Source: Ceratopteris richardii (lineage: Eukaryota > Streptophyta > Polypodiopsida > Polypodiales > Pteridaceae). Taken from it: a stretch of 64,000 nucleotides of DNA. Position numbers and translations under genes: made by a program. The stretch is taken from assembly GCA_020310875.1 (NCBI GenBank), contig CM035432.1, positions 93,489,518 to 93,553,517 of the forward strand, written 5' to 3'. Positions 43,735-52,969 of the stretch are shown piece by piece. The notes beneath the pieces are model-generated. The model saw only the letters and a program-made list of their open reading frames with translations. It had not been told where the DNA came from and did no database searches. The first letter of the stretch is position 1; each line of letters begins with the position of its first letter.

Positions 43735-45081
43735 ATGAACCTGAGATCTGGTAGACACTTAGGCAAGGATAAACAAAGCATTAGATCTTCTCAGTCCAGT
43801 GTCAATCATACAGCTAAGTCTTGGGCACAACAACTAAGTGGTCATCTTTTACTAAGTTTAGACACAAGTGATTCAGAAATGTCTTTTAGCATGGGAAAAC
43901 CTGCAGGTGGCTCAGGGACTGCCCATCTACAAACACCAGAAGGTCCCTATAAGACACAGTTGGAATATATTCAGACCAACCAATTAGGTGCTCGCATCTA
44001 TGAGGATGGTCCGAGGCGATCAGTGGTCCAACTCAAAAATCCAGATCAATCCTTTGGACTTGAACACCCGGTGGTCAAGTTCGAGGAGGGTTCATACATT
44101 GATAAGGAAGGAACCATGTATGTGGTTACCAACCAACCAGATAGGACTGATGACTTTGGAAATATTATTCAGGAGAATGAGATAGGAGACCTAGAACAAG
44201 GAAATGTAGGACAAGGACCCCAGACTCCTAGAGGCAAGTCAGTTTTGACCAGAGTGATCACTCCAGACTGGATCCCTCAAGACAACAAAAGCATAGAACT
44301 ATTTTTTAATAGAGAAACAGAGGAAGCCTTTTGGAGATTCAAGCCAGATCAACCTAGCCAATGGGGCATAGTTATCATCTATGAACTCAAAGATCCTGAG
44401 ATACCAGGCAAAGTTGTCTACCTGGATAACACATCAGAGAAGATATTCTTGGTAACAGAACATGATAGACATGCATATACTTGGAAGAATGAATTGATTT
44501 TCCCCCCACCAAGATCCAATGTTTCCCATGGCCTCCAAGGAGTAGGATCATCCCACGCTCATGAAGCCCAGAGAGAAAGAACTAGAGAGAGACCTGAGGT
44601 AAGTTTTGCACACACCGTGGGCAAGAATAGATCAGGATTTGAAAATGAAAGACCTGAAAGAGAGAGACATCAAGCACATAAGCAACAAAGAGATGAACAT
44701 GATTTTCCATTGCCTAGACCCCGAGAGCACCCAAGAACCCTTAGACCCACTCAAGTGATCAAGGCAATGAAGAATTATTTTGACGGGTCAGGAGATCCTT
44801 ATGATCATGTGGCCGAGTTCAAACAAGTGTTCAGAGCTGAACAGGTTGAGGACTTGTTCACCCAGTACGAGGCATTTGGTTTGACTATTAAGGGCACTGC
44901 CTTGGCTTGGTTTCAACCACTGAGTAGTCGCAACTATCGCGATATAGGTCAACTGCTAGACGAATTCATTGTAGAATTTTCCAAGAGTGGTATCAGGCAT
45001 AACACATCATCCCTGATCCACAGTTTGAAGATACTCATTTGTGGATGTGCAAGGTCGCAGAGGAAGAGGAAAAACGTTTAA
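43735..45081 (+). CDS. Gypsy Gag (448 aa, frame-shifted at the end)
   Basis: Starts MNLRSGRHLGKDKQS, a typical Athila/Tat Gag start. About residues 335-425 match the retrotransposon Gag domain (IKAMKNYFDGSGDPYDHVAEF; AFGLTIKGTALAWFQPL; FIVEFSKSGIRHNTSSL). The final 20 or so residues (...CGCARSQRKRKNV) are out of frame: the neighbouring frame reads DTHLWMCKVAEEEEK and continues into Pol. No CX2CX4HX4C zinc knuckle was found, so Gag seems to lack its usual C-terminal RNA-binding part or has lost it by deletion. Confidence 0.88.
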   Translation: MNLRSGRHLGKDKQSIRSSQSSVNHTAKSWAQQLSGHLLLSLDTSDSEMSFSMGKPAGGSGTAHLQTPEGPYKTQLEYIQTNQLGARIYEDGPRRSVVQLKNPDQSFGLEHPVVKFEEGSYIDKEGTMYVVTNQPDRTDDFGNIIQENEIGDLEQGNVGQGPQTPRGKSVLTRVITPDWIPQDNKSIELFFNRETEEAFWRFKPDQPSQWGIVIIYELKDPEIPGKVVYLDNTSEKIFLVTEHDRHAYTWKNELIFPPPRSNVSHGLQGVGSSHAHEAQRERTRERPEVSFAHTVGKNRSGFENERPERERHQAHKQQRDEHDFPLPRPREHPRTLRPTQVIKAMKNYFDGSGDPYDHVAEFKQVFRAEQVEDLFTQYEAFGLTIKGTALAWFQPLSSRNYRDIGQLLDEFIVEFSKSGIRHNTSSLIHSLKILICGCARSQRKRKNV

Positions 45082-48000
45082 AGGCAAGAGAAGAAGGAAC
45101 TTCGCCAGGAGATAGACCAATTAAAGACCCAGCCTATACACCGATGATCTTTCCAGATGAGGAATTTGAGCCTCATGGCTGGCCAAAAATCTTAGCCACC
45201 ATGGACATTGCTGTCAATGAAGAACAATGGACACCTCATTGTGATGAGGAGGGTTATGATATCTCAGTGTTCATGTGTCAGCCCTTGCTAGAAGAATGTG
45301 ACCCTAGTGATGTCATAGAAGAAGAAGAGAATGACGATGATCTAGAGTCCATTGTGATGGATAGTTGCTTTAACTCAGAGAAGCACTATTTAGAAGATGT
45401 AGGCGTGTTTAACCAGAAAGAAGAAGAACCTCTCACAAGCATTAAAACGGTAAATTCAAAGGATGGAAGTGAGAGAAGTCAAAAGAAAAAGAAAAGAAAA
45501 GCAGTGAAACAAGAAGAGGAAGAATCATTGTTTGAAGTACCAGAAAACTTCAAGAAATATGAAGTTCACGACCGCAAAATTTTGGTACGAATGCCTAAGA
45601 GAGAGGCCATCATCGGGGAATCATACGATAATAAAGAAAAGACCAAGAAGATTGTAGTGGCCATCGAAGAGAACGAAGAGAGATGCACATATATAGGAGA
45701 TGACCTAAGTGCAAGAGAAGAAATGGAGCTTGTAGCGCTATTAAGGGAATATAGGGATGTGTTTGCATGGCACTATAGAGACTTGAAAGGGGTAGATCCA
45801 AGAATTTTTTCTCATACTATCCCCATGACTGTTGATGCCAAGCCCACCAAACAGAAGCCCTACACATATAATGATACCTATGCAGCCAAAATAAAAGAAG
45901 AAATTGATAGACTGATTGAAGTTGGATTCATATATGAGATTGAGCATACTGAATGGGTGTCCCCCATTGTAGTGGTACCCAAGAAGAACGGGAAGTTGCG
46001 AGTGTGTATTAACCTTAAAAAAGTTAATGCCGCTACGATCAGAGATAGTTATCCACTTCCAATCACAGAACACCTATTGGAGCGTGTTGCAGGCAAGGAA
46101 GTTTATAGCTTCCTTGATGGATTTTCAGGTTACAATCAAGTAGCCATTGCCCCAGAAGATCAACACAAAACAGCTTTTGCCACAGAATGGGGAATCTTTG
46201 CATTTCGTGTTATGCCATTTGGGCTCACAAATGCACCTGCAACATTCCAACGGCTCATGTGTCATGTCTTCAAAGAGTTCTTGCGAAAGAGCTTAGAAGT
46301 ATATGTGGATGATTTATGTGCTCATTCCTAAGAAAGAAGATTTCACATCCCTGAACTCAGACAAATCTTTAACAAATGTAGAGAATATCGAGTGTGTCTG
46401 AACCCAGAAAAGTGTGTGTTCATGGTGCGTCAAGGTAAAATCTTAGGTCATATTGTTTCTAAGAATGGAATCTCAACAGATGAAGATAAGGTACGAGCCA
46501 TAGCAGAGCTGCCACGACCAAGGAATGTTAAAGAGGTACAAGCCTTTATGGGTCATTATGGATATTACCGTAGGTTTATCCACATGTACGCGATCATAGC
46601 TAGACCCCTTTATGCCTTGTTGTCTAATTTTGAGTGGACCGACGAATGCGAGAATTCTTTCAATGAACTGAAGAAACGTTTGTGCACAACACCAATATTG
46701 ACAACCCCAGATTGGAGTAAGCCATTCCATGTCCATGTGGATGCTTCCAATCATGCCATCGGATGTGTGCTAGCACAACCCACAGGTGAAGGGAATTTAG
46801 ACTTGCCCATAGCATACGCTAGTAGACAGCTCACTGCAGTTGAACGAAACTATACCACAACTGAGCGAGAGGGCTTAGGCATGGTATATGCTGTGAAGAA
46901 GTTTAGACACTATTTATTGGCCAACAAGTTCAAGGTTTTCACTGATCATCAAGCTTTGTTATATTTGGTCAATAAACCTTGCAATACTGGACGCTTAGCA
47001 AGATGGTTCCTCTTACTAATGGAATATGACTTTGAAGTTGTTGTCAGGAAAGGTAGAACCCACCTTCGGGCAGATCACCTTTCTCGCATTACTTCAGGAG
47101 AGTCACCGCAAGGCGTGTCTAATGAACTACCTGATGCTTATCTGTTCAATTTGGAAGTTGTTCCCAAATGGGCAAATAAGTTGGTACCCGTCCTAACCTT
47201 CGGCCTTGCAAATAAGAATGTGAAAACATCACAAGAAGAAATTATAAGATCACAAAAATATCACATATTGGCAGGAAGCATGTACAAACAAGATACGGAG
47301 GGCGTATTAGCTTGTTGTGTCGAGGATGATGAACATAATAGTTGGTTGCAGCAAGCTCATGAAGGATTGCTAGGAAATCACTATTCTAAACAACGCACAT
47401 TGCAGAATCTAAAACGTTTAGGAGTGTATTGGCCTAGCATGGACAAAGAAATACATGAGTGGATTAAGAATTGTCCAATGTGCAAAGAGAGACCGCGAGT
47501 GGAGCATGTGACCCTTTATCAAGTGTCATTAATTCCAAATTGGAGTGCTCCATTGGTAGAGTTTATGAGGTCGGAAAGATTACCCAAAGAGGCTACTCTA
47601 GCAAGAAGACGAAGCATGGAGCAAGAGGCTCAAGGCTATGCGCTAGTAGGAGACAACCTATACCGAAGAGGCAAAGATGGTTACTTAAGACTGTGCGTTC
47701 ACGAATCAGATTATTTGAAAGTCTTAGAAACTGCACACAGCAGTGTTGCAGGTGGACATTTTGGTCCTGACCGAGTGATCAAGACCATTATATTCTTAGG
47801 ACTTTGGTGGCCCACTCTTCATATGGACGCACATACCTATGTGAAGAAATGTGACACATACCAATGTGCACAATATCCAGTTAGAAAAGACGAGATGCCC
47901 TTGAGGCCAATTATGGGAGGGCGTGCATTTTCCAAGTGGGGCATAGACTTCATAGGTCCTATTAATCCCCCTGCTAGAAACTCCCATGCAGAGTATATTA

Positions 48001-48866
48001 TTGTAGCCACAGATTACCTTACAAAGTGGGTAGAGGTGAAAGCCACAACAAAGAATGATGCTGAGACGACGGCTAAGTTCTTATTCGAGAATCTGTTCAC
48101 GAGATATGGGCTACCAATAGAGTTAGTGAGCGATAGAGGCACCCACTTCTTAAATGAAGTCATTGAAAATCTTCTCCAAGAATTCTTGGTGGTACATAAG
48201 AAGTCTGCCCTCTATCATCCCCAAGCTAACGGACAGGCCAAGAGCACAAATAAGATCCTATGTAATGTCTTGACAAAACTGGTAAATAATAAACGCTCTG
48301 ATTGGGACAAACAACTTCATCATGCTGTTTGGGCTTATCGAGTTGCCTACAAAACGGTACTCAACGCCACCCCATTTCAGATGGTCTTCGGACAGAACGC
48401 TGTGCTACCATTAGATTTCTTAATCCCTACCTTAAAAGTAGCACAAGAGTATGAGTGGAATGGACATGAATTGTCATCTAGGATCTTTGATCTAGAACGC
48501 TTAGGTGAGACAAGGCTACGAGCGGCTGCAGGCATCTACGCTGCAAAGAAAAGGCAAAAGGCATACTTTGATGCACACATCAAGGATAAGGGATTGAAAG
48601 AGGGAGATCTAGTGTTGGTTTACACACTAAAACAACATGCTTGTAAGTTGGAAAAAAGAGGATACGGACCCATGATCATTAATAGAATTTCCACTAGTGG
48701 TGCAGTTCAGTTGTCCACTCTAGAAGGAGATATCTTGCCAAACTACATTAGTGGTTGTCGAGTCAAGCTATATCAAGAACCTCTTACTGAGGATATGCTA
48801 ATGAGTCTCAACACTGCTAAGAAGCAAAAAGAAGAGGAGAAGGGTGAGAGAAGAAGCCCAAGCTGA
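45039..48866 (+). pseudogene. Gypsy Pol: RT, RNase H, double H2C2, integrase (one in-frame stop)
   Basis: One reading frame broken only by TAA at 46329-46331. 45039-45700 is an acidic linker (EEEENDDDLES, KKKKRK) with no protease motif. RT: VGFIYEIEHTEWVSPIVVVP, GFSGYNQVAIAPED, AFRVMPFGLTNAPATFQ, YVDD (46302-46313). RNase H: HVHVDASNHAIGCVLAQ, YTTTEREGLGMVYAVKKFR, DHQALLYL. Two zinc-binding modules: AHEGLLGNHY...CPMC (47357-47485) and AHSSVAGGHF...CDTYQC (47732-47867). Integrase core: GIDFIGP (Asp at 47946), VSDRGTHF (Asp at 48132), then NGQAKSTNK where the catalytic Glu is Lys (48240-48242). A C-terminal barrel-like region follows (GDLVLVYTLKQH). Confidence 0.93.
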
Positions 48867-48993
48867 GGCTAGAGAGTGCATAAGGCAAAATAAGTTAAGG
48901 CGACTAGGCCTAGATGTCAACTCAAAAGCCCCAAAATATCACATGGATATGTGCCAAAAGTCAGGCATAGCGACTTCTCAAGTCATTGACTAA

Positions 48994-49713
48994 AGACCCT
49001 TTGTGACCATAGAGATAGGACAAGGAAAGGATGCAAGGACTGTGAAAGCATTGATTAACTCAGGTGCAGCAAGTAGTGCAGTTAGACTATCCTACTGCCA
49101 AAACTTCCAGTTGAACATCAATCCCATAGAAGCTTATCTCATAGGATTGGGAGGTGTGGAAACCCCTTGTTTGGGCGAGGTGGAACTTCCCATCTACCTT
49201 CAAGATGTTCCAATGAAAGTCAAAGCACTAGTATGTCAAGATGGGAACCTTACAGAACCACTTGTCTTGGGTCAAGATTGGATCTATGACAATGCAGTCA
49301 ACTTAAACCTAAGAAGTCAACTTCTTCAAGTTTGGGTCCAGGGACAATGCTTTACATTAGAACTAGAAAATGGCATGCTCACAAATCCAGATGTCACATC
49401 TTGTAGTTCTTCTAAGACTAATCATATGGAAGAAGATGTTGTATGTGTCAAAAGCTCTATGATGCAGAAGGAGTCAATCGTGGAAGAACAGGTTCGAAGG
49501 CGGGTGGATCTTTCTTCTTCTCCAAAGAATCAAGTAGCCATAGAAGTGAGTCCACCACACAAGCAAACACAACCGATCACGACAACTGCTACATCAAATA
49601 GAAAGACACCATTCGATAAGAAAGCAGTTCCAAACATGAAGCAGATCTGGGTACGCAAAGGAGAGCAACCACCAGCCTTGCCCCCACAAATCCCATCTAG
49701 GCAAGCCAACTAG
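48994..49713 (+). CDS. Retropepsin-like ORF downstream of integrase
   Basis: Open from 48994 after a TAA; the ATG-less start suggests a broken upstream part. RPFVTIEIGQGKDARTVKAL leads to INSGAASSAVRL, which has the flap-and-active-site shape of Gag-type aspartic proteases (ALIDTGA). The catalytic Asp is Asn here (49057-49059). AYLIGLGGVETPCLGEVEL and EPLVLGQDWIYD follow as in retropepsin-like folds. The remainder is a Ser/Lys/Pro-rich tail ending in QIWVRKGEQPPALPPQ. Protease normally precedes RT in gypsy; none is found there. It could be a moved protease or a captured copy. Confidence 0.75.
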   Translation, partial: RPFVTIEIGQGKDARTVKALINSGAASSAVRLSYCQNFQLNINPIEAYLIGLGGVETPCLGEVELPIYLQDVPMKVKALVCQDGNLTEPLVLGQDWIYDNAVNLNLRSQLLQVWVQGQCFTLELENGMLTNPDVTSCSSSKTNHMEEDVVCVKSSMMQKESIVEEQVRRRVDLSSSPKNQVAIEVSPPHKQTQPITTTATSNRKTPFDKKAVPNMKQIWVRKGEQPPALPPQIPSRQAN

Positions 49714-50157
49714 GCCAGAAGACAAAGGAAGAAGCTCGGACAAGCTCAATCACAAGGTATCCAACAAGTTTGGGTGCCTAAGAAGTTGGCTGCAGCTCAA
49801 CAAGGGCAATTATAGATGTGGGTACCTAAGAAGCTCTTACATCTACAACAACCTATGTTCTCCCACATGCGAAAGGTCTCAACAAAGAAGCCAAAAAGAG
49901 AAGAGGGTAAGAACCACGTACAGAGACCGAAAGAAGATCAAATAAGCTCTTCAACAATAGTAGAAAGATGTGCAAAAAGGATATGGGTTTGGAAGCCAAA
50001 AGTACAAGTAGCTTCCATCGAACCAAAGCGCCAACCACACTAGATACCACAGTTCAGAATGCATCCAAAGAGGAAGACGCCTAAAGTAATCTCTACAGTG
50101 CCAAATGCTGTTCTAAAATGGATCCCTATAAAGAGGAAGGATCAGTGGTCATCTTGA
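49640..50157 (+). pseudogene. WVPKK-motif repeat region
   Basis: Continues the protease ORF through several stops. A short motif recurs: IWVRKG (49647), VWVPKK (49768), MWVPKK (49816), IWVWKPK (49981), KWIPIKRK (50113). It is separated by Gln/Lys/Pro-rich linkers. Function unknown; it may be a basic nucleic-acid or protein-binding tail of the former polyprotein. Confidence 0.55.
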
Positions 50158-50457
50158 GATCCAATGGATACCTCCAACAAAGATGACACTAACATCTGCA
50201 AGTGACATCAGGCCTCGACGAGCAACAACCATGTGCTACTTGCACAACCTTGTCTTTTGCACCATTCAGGTCATGCATTTCTAAAGTATGCATTATATAG
50301 GGCCACATTACATGGCCGTGCATAGACACAGTTGAGATCCCCATGCACAAGAGCACATTGACATATGTCAATTATTTTTTCTCATATTGACATCTCTCTT
50401 CTTGTGTGTGACATTGTAATTAAAAAAAAATAAAATAAAAAAGAGTCAAAACTTATT
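50158..50457 (+). other. Non-coding spacer in gypsy 3' region
   Basis: Contains direct repeat 1 (50255-50325) and an A-rich run at 50421-50443 just upstream of the Argonaute fragment. No coding motif. Confidence 0.6.
50255..50325 (+). repeat. Direct repeat 1 framing the Argonaute fragment
   Basis: 'ttttgcaccat', 'atgcattt', 'gtatgcat', 'agggccacattacatggccg' match 51101-51175 in order with substitutions. Confidence 0.75.
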
Positions 50458-50875
50458 CCCAGGTTTGGCTCATGGAACATGAATGAGACATGCTTAGTTG
50501 AAGATGGAACTATTGATTACTAGGTATTTATCAGTTTGGATAGAAGTGTGTCTCGGCTAGCAGATGATATTATTGCTGCCTTATCTGGTAGATGCAAAGC
50601 ACTTGGCATGAACATGGCATCTACAACTATGATTTTCTCTTACCATGGTCGGAATGAAGAGTTTGAAGGTCCGCAACTTGAGTGATGCTTAACTACTTCA
50701 TGTACGAGAGCATCCAGGGAGATATCTGCAAAGGGTAGTTCTGGAGGAGAAGACTCCTACGTATGGTGAGCTAAAGAGAATATGTCAAACTAAGCTTGGT
50801 GTAGTTACCCAATGTTGTTTGCCAAGGAATATAAAGAAATTCAATTCTCAGTATTTGGCAAATGATGCTTTGAAA
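50458..50875 (+). pseudogene. Argonaute fragment (MID domain to start of PIWI)
   Basis: Frame 1 from 50458: PRFGSWNMNETCLVEDGTID, in-frame TAG where Argonautes have Trp, then VFISLDRSVSRLADDI and CKALGMNMAS. This parallels the Argonaute segment that begins P..G.WNM, continues with a GGTV..W box and leads to the GM.F box. After a one-base shift near 50685, frame 2 reads TPTYGELKRICQTKLG, VVTQCCLPRNIKKFNSQYLA and NDALK. This parallels the plant Argonaute box YG(D/E)LKRICET.LG(I/V)VSQCC and its QY.ANVALK continuation. Similarity stops at 50875, before the PIWI catalytic residues. About 140 codons; cannot encode a slicer. It is in the same orientation as the element and lies between pol and the 3' LTR. 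Confidence 0.85.
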
Positions 50876-51010
50876 AGAGGAGATAGGATCAGCCACTCAC
50901 ACAATCTCATCAGTGGACCATCAACATGGACATTCATCAACAATGTTCCATCCCAAAGGCCGAGTGTACAACACGAAGAGATGAACATCGATCACCCTTC
51001 TCCATGGTAA
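50876..51010 (+). other. Open frame after the Argonaute break
   Basis: The Argonaute frame stays open to 51010 (RGDRISHSHNLISG ... IDHPSPW) but no longer resembles Argonaute; origin unknown. A MPRNIKKFNS... start at 50819 would give a 63-residue peptide. Confidence 0.4.
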
Positions 51011-51100
51011 GTATCTTTACTTTGGAAACATCATAACCATGATAGCTTAGGAAACCTCTTCTTCAGCATACCCTTGAGCACTTAGCTCAAGACCCCCAAT

Positions 51101-51175
51101 TTTTGCACCATACTTCTTCCAATGCATTTCCCAAGTAAGCATGCATAGGGCTACATTACAAGGCCGTGCACAAGG
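51101..51175 (+). repeat. Direct repeat 2 framing the Argonaute fragment
   Basis: Counterpart of 50255-50325: 'ttttgcaccat', 'aatgcatttc', 'gcatagggctacattacaag' and 'gccgtgca'. Confidence 0.75.
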
Positions 51176-51499
51176 CACATATTTTCCTTAACCCATGCAC
51201 GAACACACTTGCCCATCATCCATTATGGGTTATGAGTACTTGGCATGACTACTATAAACATCATCCTTGGAAGATTTGAGGTCATCAAGGAAGACTCACA
51301 ACAACACAGTCATGCTGGAATCCAAGGAAGAAGCACATACCAAGAGACTACAACTTGCAAAGACTCGCAGTGATAGATGAAGAACCAGACACATCTGGAA
51401 GTCAAACGAATTTTGTTCATAGAGAAGGGACACTCCCTCTCAAGGCACTACTTGGAACAACCACTACAACAAGGGTCTGTCAGGGACGACAGACTCGAG
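51176..51499 (+). other. Gypsy 3' untranslated region
   Basis: No coding motif. Purine-rich towards the end. Confidence 0.6.
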
Positions 51500-51510
51500 A
51501 CGGGGGGGAG
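51500..51510 (+). promoter_or_regulatory. Gypsy polypurine tract
   Basis: ACGGGGGGGAG immediately before the 3' LTR. Confidence 0.92.
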
Positions 51511-52118
51511 TGTTGAAGTTCAAAGTCAAGGAAAAAGCATGGAAGCACATCAAAAGCTGGACACACAAGGAAAGGGAGCAAGTAGGGAGCTCCATGAAGT
51601 GTATGTCAAAATTTCAGATGAATCCCCTACAGAAATAGTGATTTTCATCACTAAAAACCATTGTAAATACCATTATCTATTTTTATAACTCCATTTTGTT
51701 CAAGCCGAGGAGTCCTCGAGCTTGAGGAGTATTAGAAGTACCATCGTACCATTTTTCATAATTTTTAGACTTTGTTTGAGCCCTCAAATAAGCCCTGGAA
51801 CTTAATTTTTAACTTGGCCGAACACTAGGTCTAGACAGGGCCAAAACTAGTCAAAAAACTATAAAAAGAGCTAGAGAGCTCATTTTTGGGGTTAGCTTGT
51901 GAGAGAATAGAACTTTTGTAAGAGAACTCTTTTGCAATCTAAGCTTTCCATTGTTCCTCTCTTTGATCTTACTTTGTGCGTGTGTGTGTGCATGTGTGTG
52001 CATGTTTGTGTGCTTCCACTCACGCACTTGTGCCTTCACTTGCTCGTGGTCTTCATACCGGTCCTCACGTCTTTGCGGATTGACAAGTAAAGGAGGTGGT
52101 GCTTACGCTTGAGCTACA
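51511..52118 (+). repeat. Gypsy 3' LTR
   Basis: 608 bp, TGTTGAAGTTC ... GAGCTACA. It differs from the 5' LTR by roughly 15-20 substitutions and an 10-bp CATGTGTGTG-type expansion near 51990. Confidence 0.93.
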
Positions 52119-52123
52119 CCATG
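52119..52123. repeat. Gypsy target-site duplication, right
   Basis: CCATG, identical to 41577-41581. Confidence 0.95.
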
Positions 52124-52211
52124 CATGAAGGAGATAACACTTATGCTACCTCCCATACTTACACATGCATAAACGCATTTGCATATTTACATAGGTACAT
52201 ACTTATACACA
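52124..52211. repeat. End of unit A and duplication junction
   Basis: 52124-52209 matches 62022-62107 (CATGAAGGAGATAAC ... ACTTATACA). It then jumps, with two extra bases CA, into copia sequence equivalent to 31775. Confidence 0.9.
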
Positions 52212-52862
52212 TGCCTCATTAGGACCAGCACTAGACTGTCCACCTGTAAAAAGAGGCATCAACGTATCATACATGTCTTTGGAGCTAACAAATGTCTCCT
52301 TAGTACATGAAAGCAATGGTTGAATAGCATCTTCCTCAAAGACAACATCACGGCTAACCAGAATGCGTTTAGTCTGTGGATATACAGACGATAGCCTTTA
52401 CTTTCAGAACTGTACCCAACAAAAATACATTTTACTACCTTATCATCCAATTTTTTGCGATGTTGTTCAGGCACTAATGCATATGCCAAACAACCAAAAA
52501 CACGCAGATGAGCAACAGATGGCTTGCGGTCATGCCAAGCCTCATATGGAGTGATAGACTGTAGCGCTTTAGTGGGACACCTGTTAAGTACATATGCTGC
52601 ACACATGACAACCTCAAGCCAGAAACTATGTGGTAAACCCTGACTCTTGACCATACACCTCGCCATCTCCAAGAGTGACCTATTCTTCCATTCAGCAACT
52701 CTATTTTGTTGAGGTGTATACGGCACTGTACACTCGTGTTTTATCCCACATTCAGCCAGAAATGCATTAAAATCAGAAGACATATATTCACCCCCTCGAT
52801 CAGAACGGAGGGTGCCCATTTTACATGCTGATAGATTTTCACCCAAAACCAAAAACTATTTG
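52212..52862 (-). pseudogene. Copia copy B integrase, C-terminal part
   Basis: RSDRGGEYMSSDFNAF keeps the catalytic Asp/GGE box lost in copy A; then VPYTPQQNRVAEWKNRS, where copy A has NGVVERKNR. A one-base change near 52380 shifts the frame in the integrase C-terminal region. Opens after the shared TAG. Confidence 0.85.
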
Positions 52863-52969
52863 AAGCACATGAACACTTCGGACTTTGCCTTCAATGGATA
52901 TACCCATGCATGCCTGGAAAAATCATCAATCAAATTCACGAAGTAAAGATAGTTTCCAAAAGAAGGTGT

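Larger units (their letters stand above)
41582..52118 (+). mobile_element. Gypsy (Tat/Athila-like) retrotransposon carrying an Argonaute fragment
   Basis: 10.5 kb with LTRs of 597 and 608 bp (about 97% identical by eye), an Asp-type primer-binding site, gag beginning MNLRSGR, pol in the order RT, RNase H, integrase (the gypsy order), a post-integrase retropepsin-like ORF, an Argonaute fragment and a polypurine tract. Perfect CCATG target duplication, and unit B gives the empty site. Disabling changes seen: a gag/pol frameshift, TAA after the RT active site, Asp to Asn in the protease, and Glu to Lys in integrase. The lineage is inferred from the primer site and gag start only. Confidence 0.95.
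31775..52209. repeat. Tandem duplication unit A (with gypsy inserted)
   Basis: Without the 10.5-kb gypsy and its target duplication this is 9.9 kb and matches unit B (52212-62107) in the same orientation. It contains the outer copia from inside integrase/RT to its 5' LTR, then the flank with the CACTA-like element, miniature LTR element and copia remnant. Unit B starts after only two extra bases (CA, 52210-52211). Confidence 0.93.
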
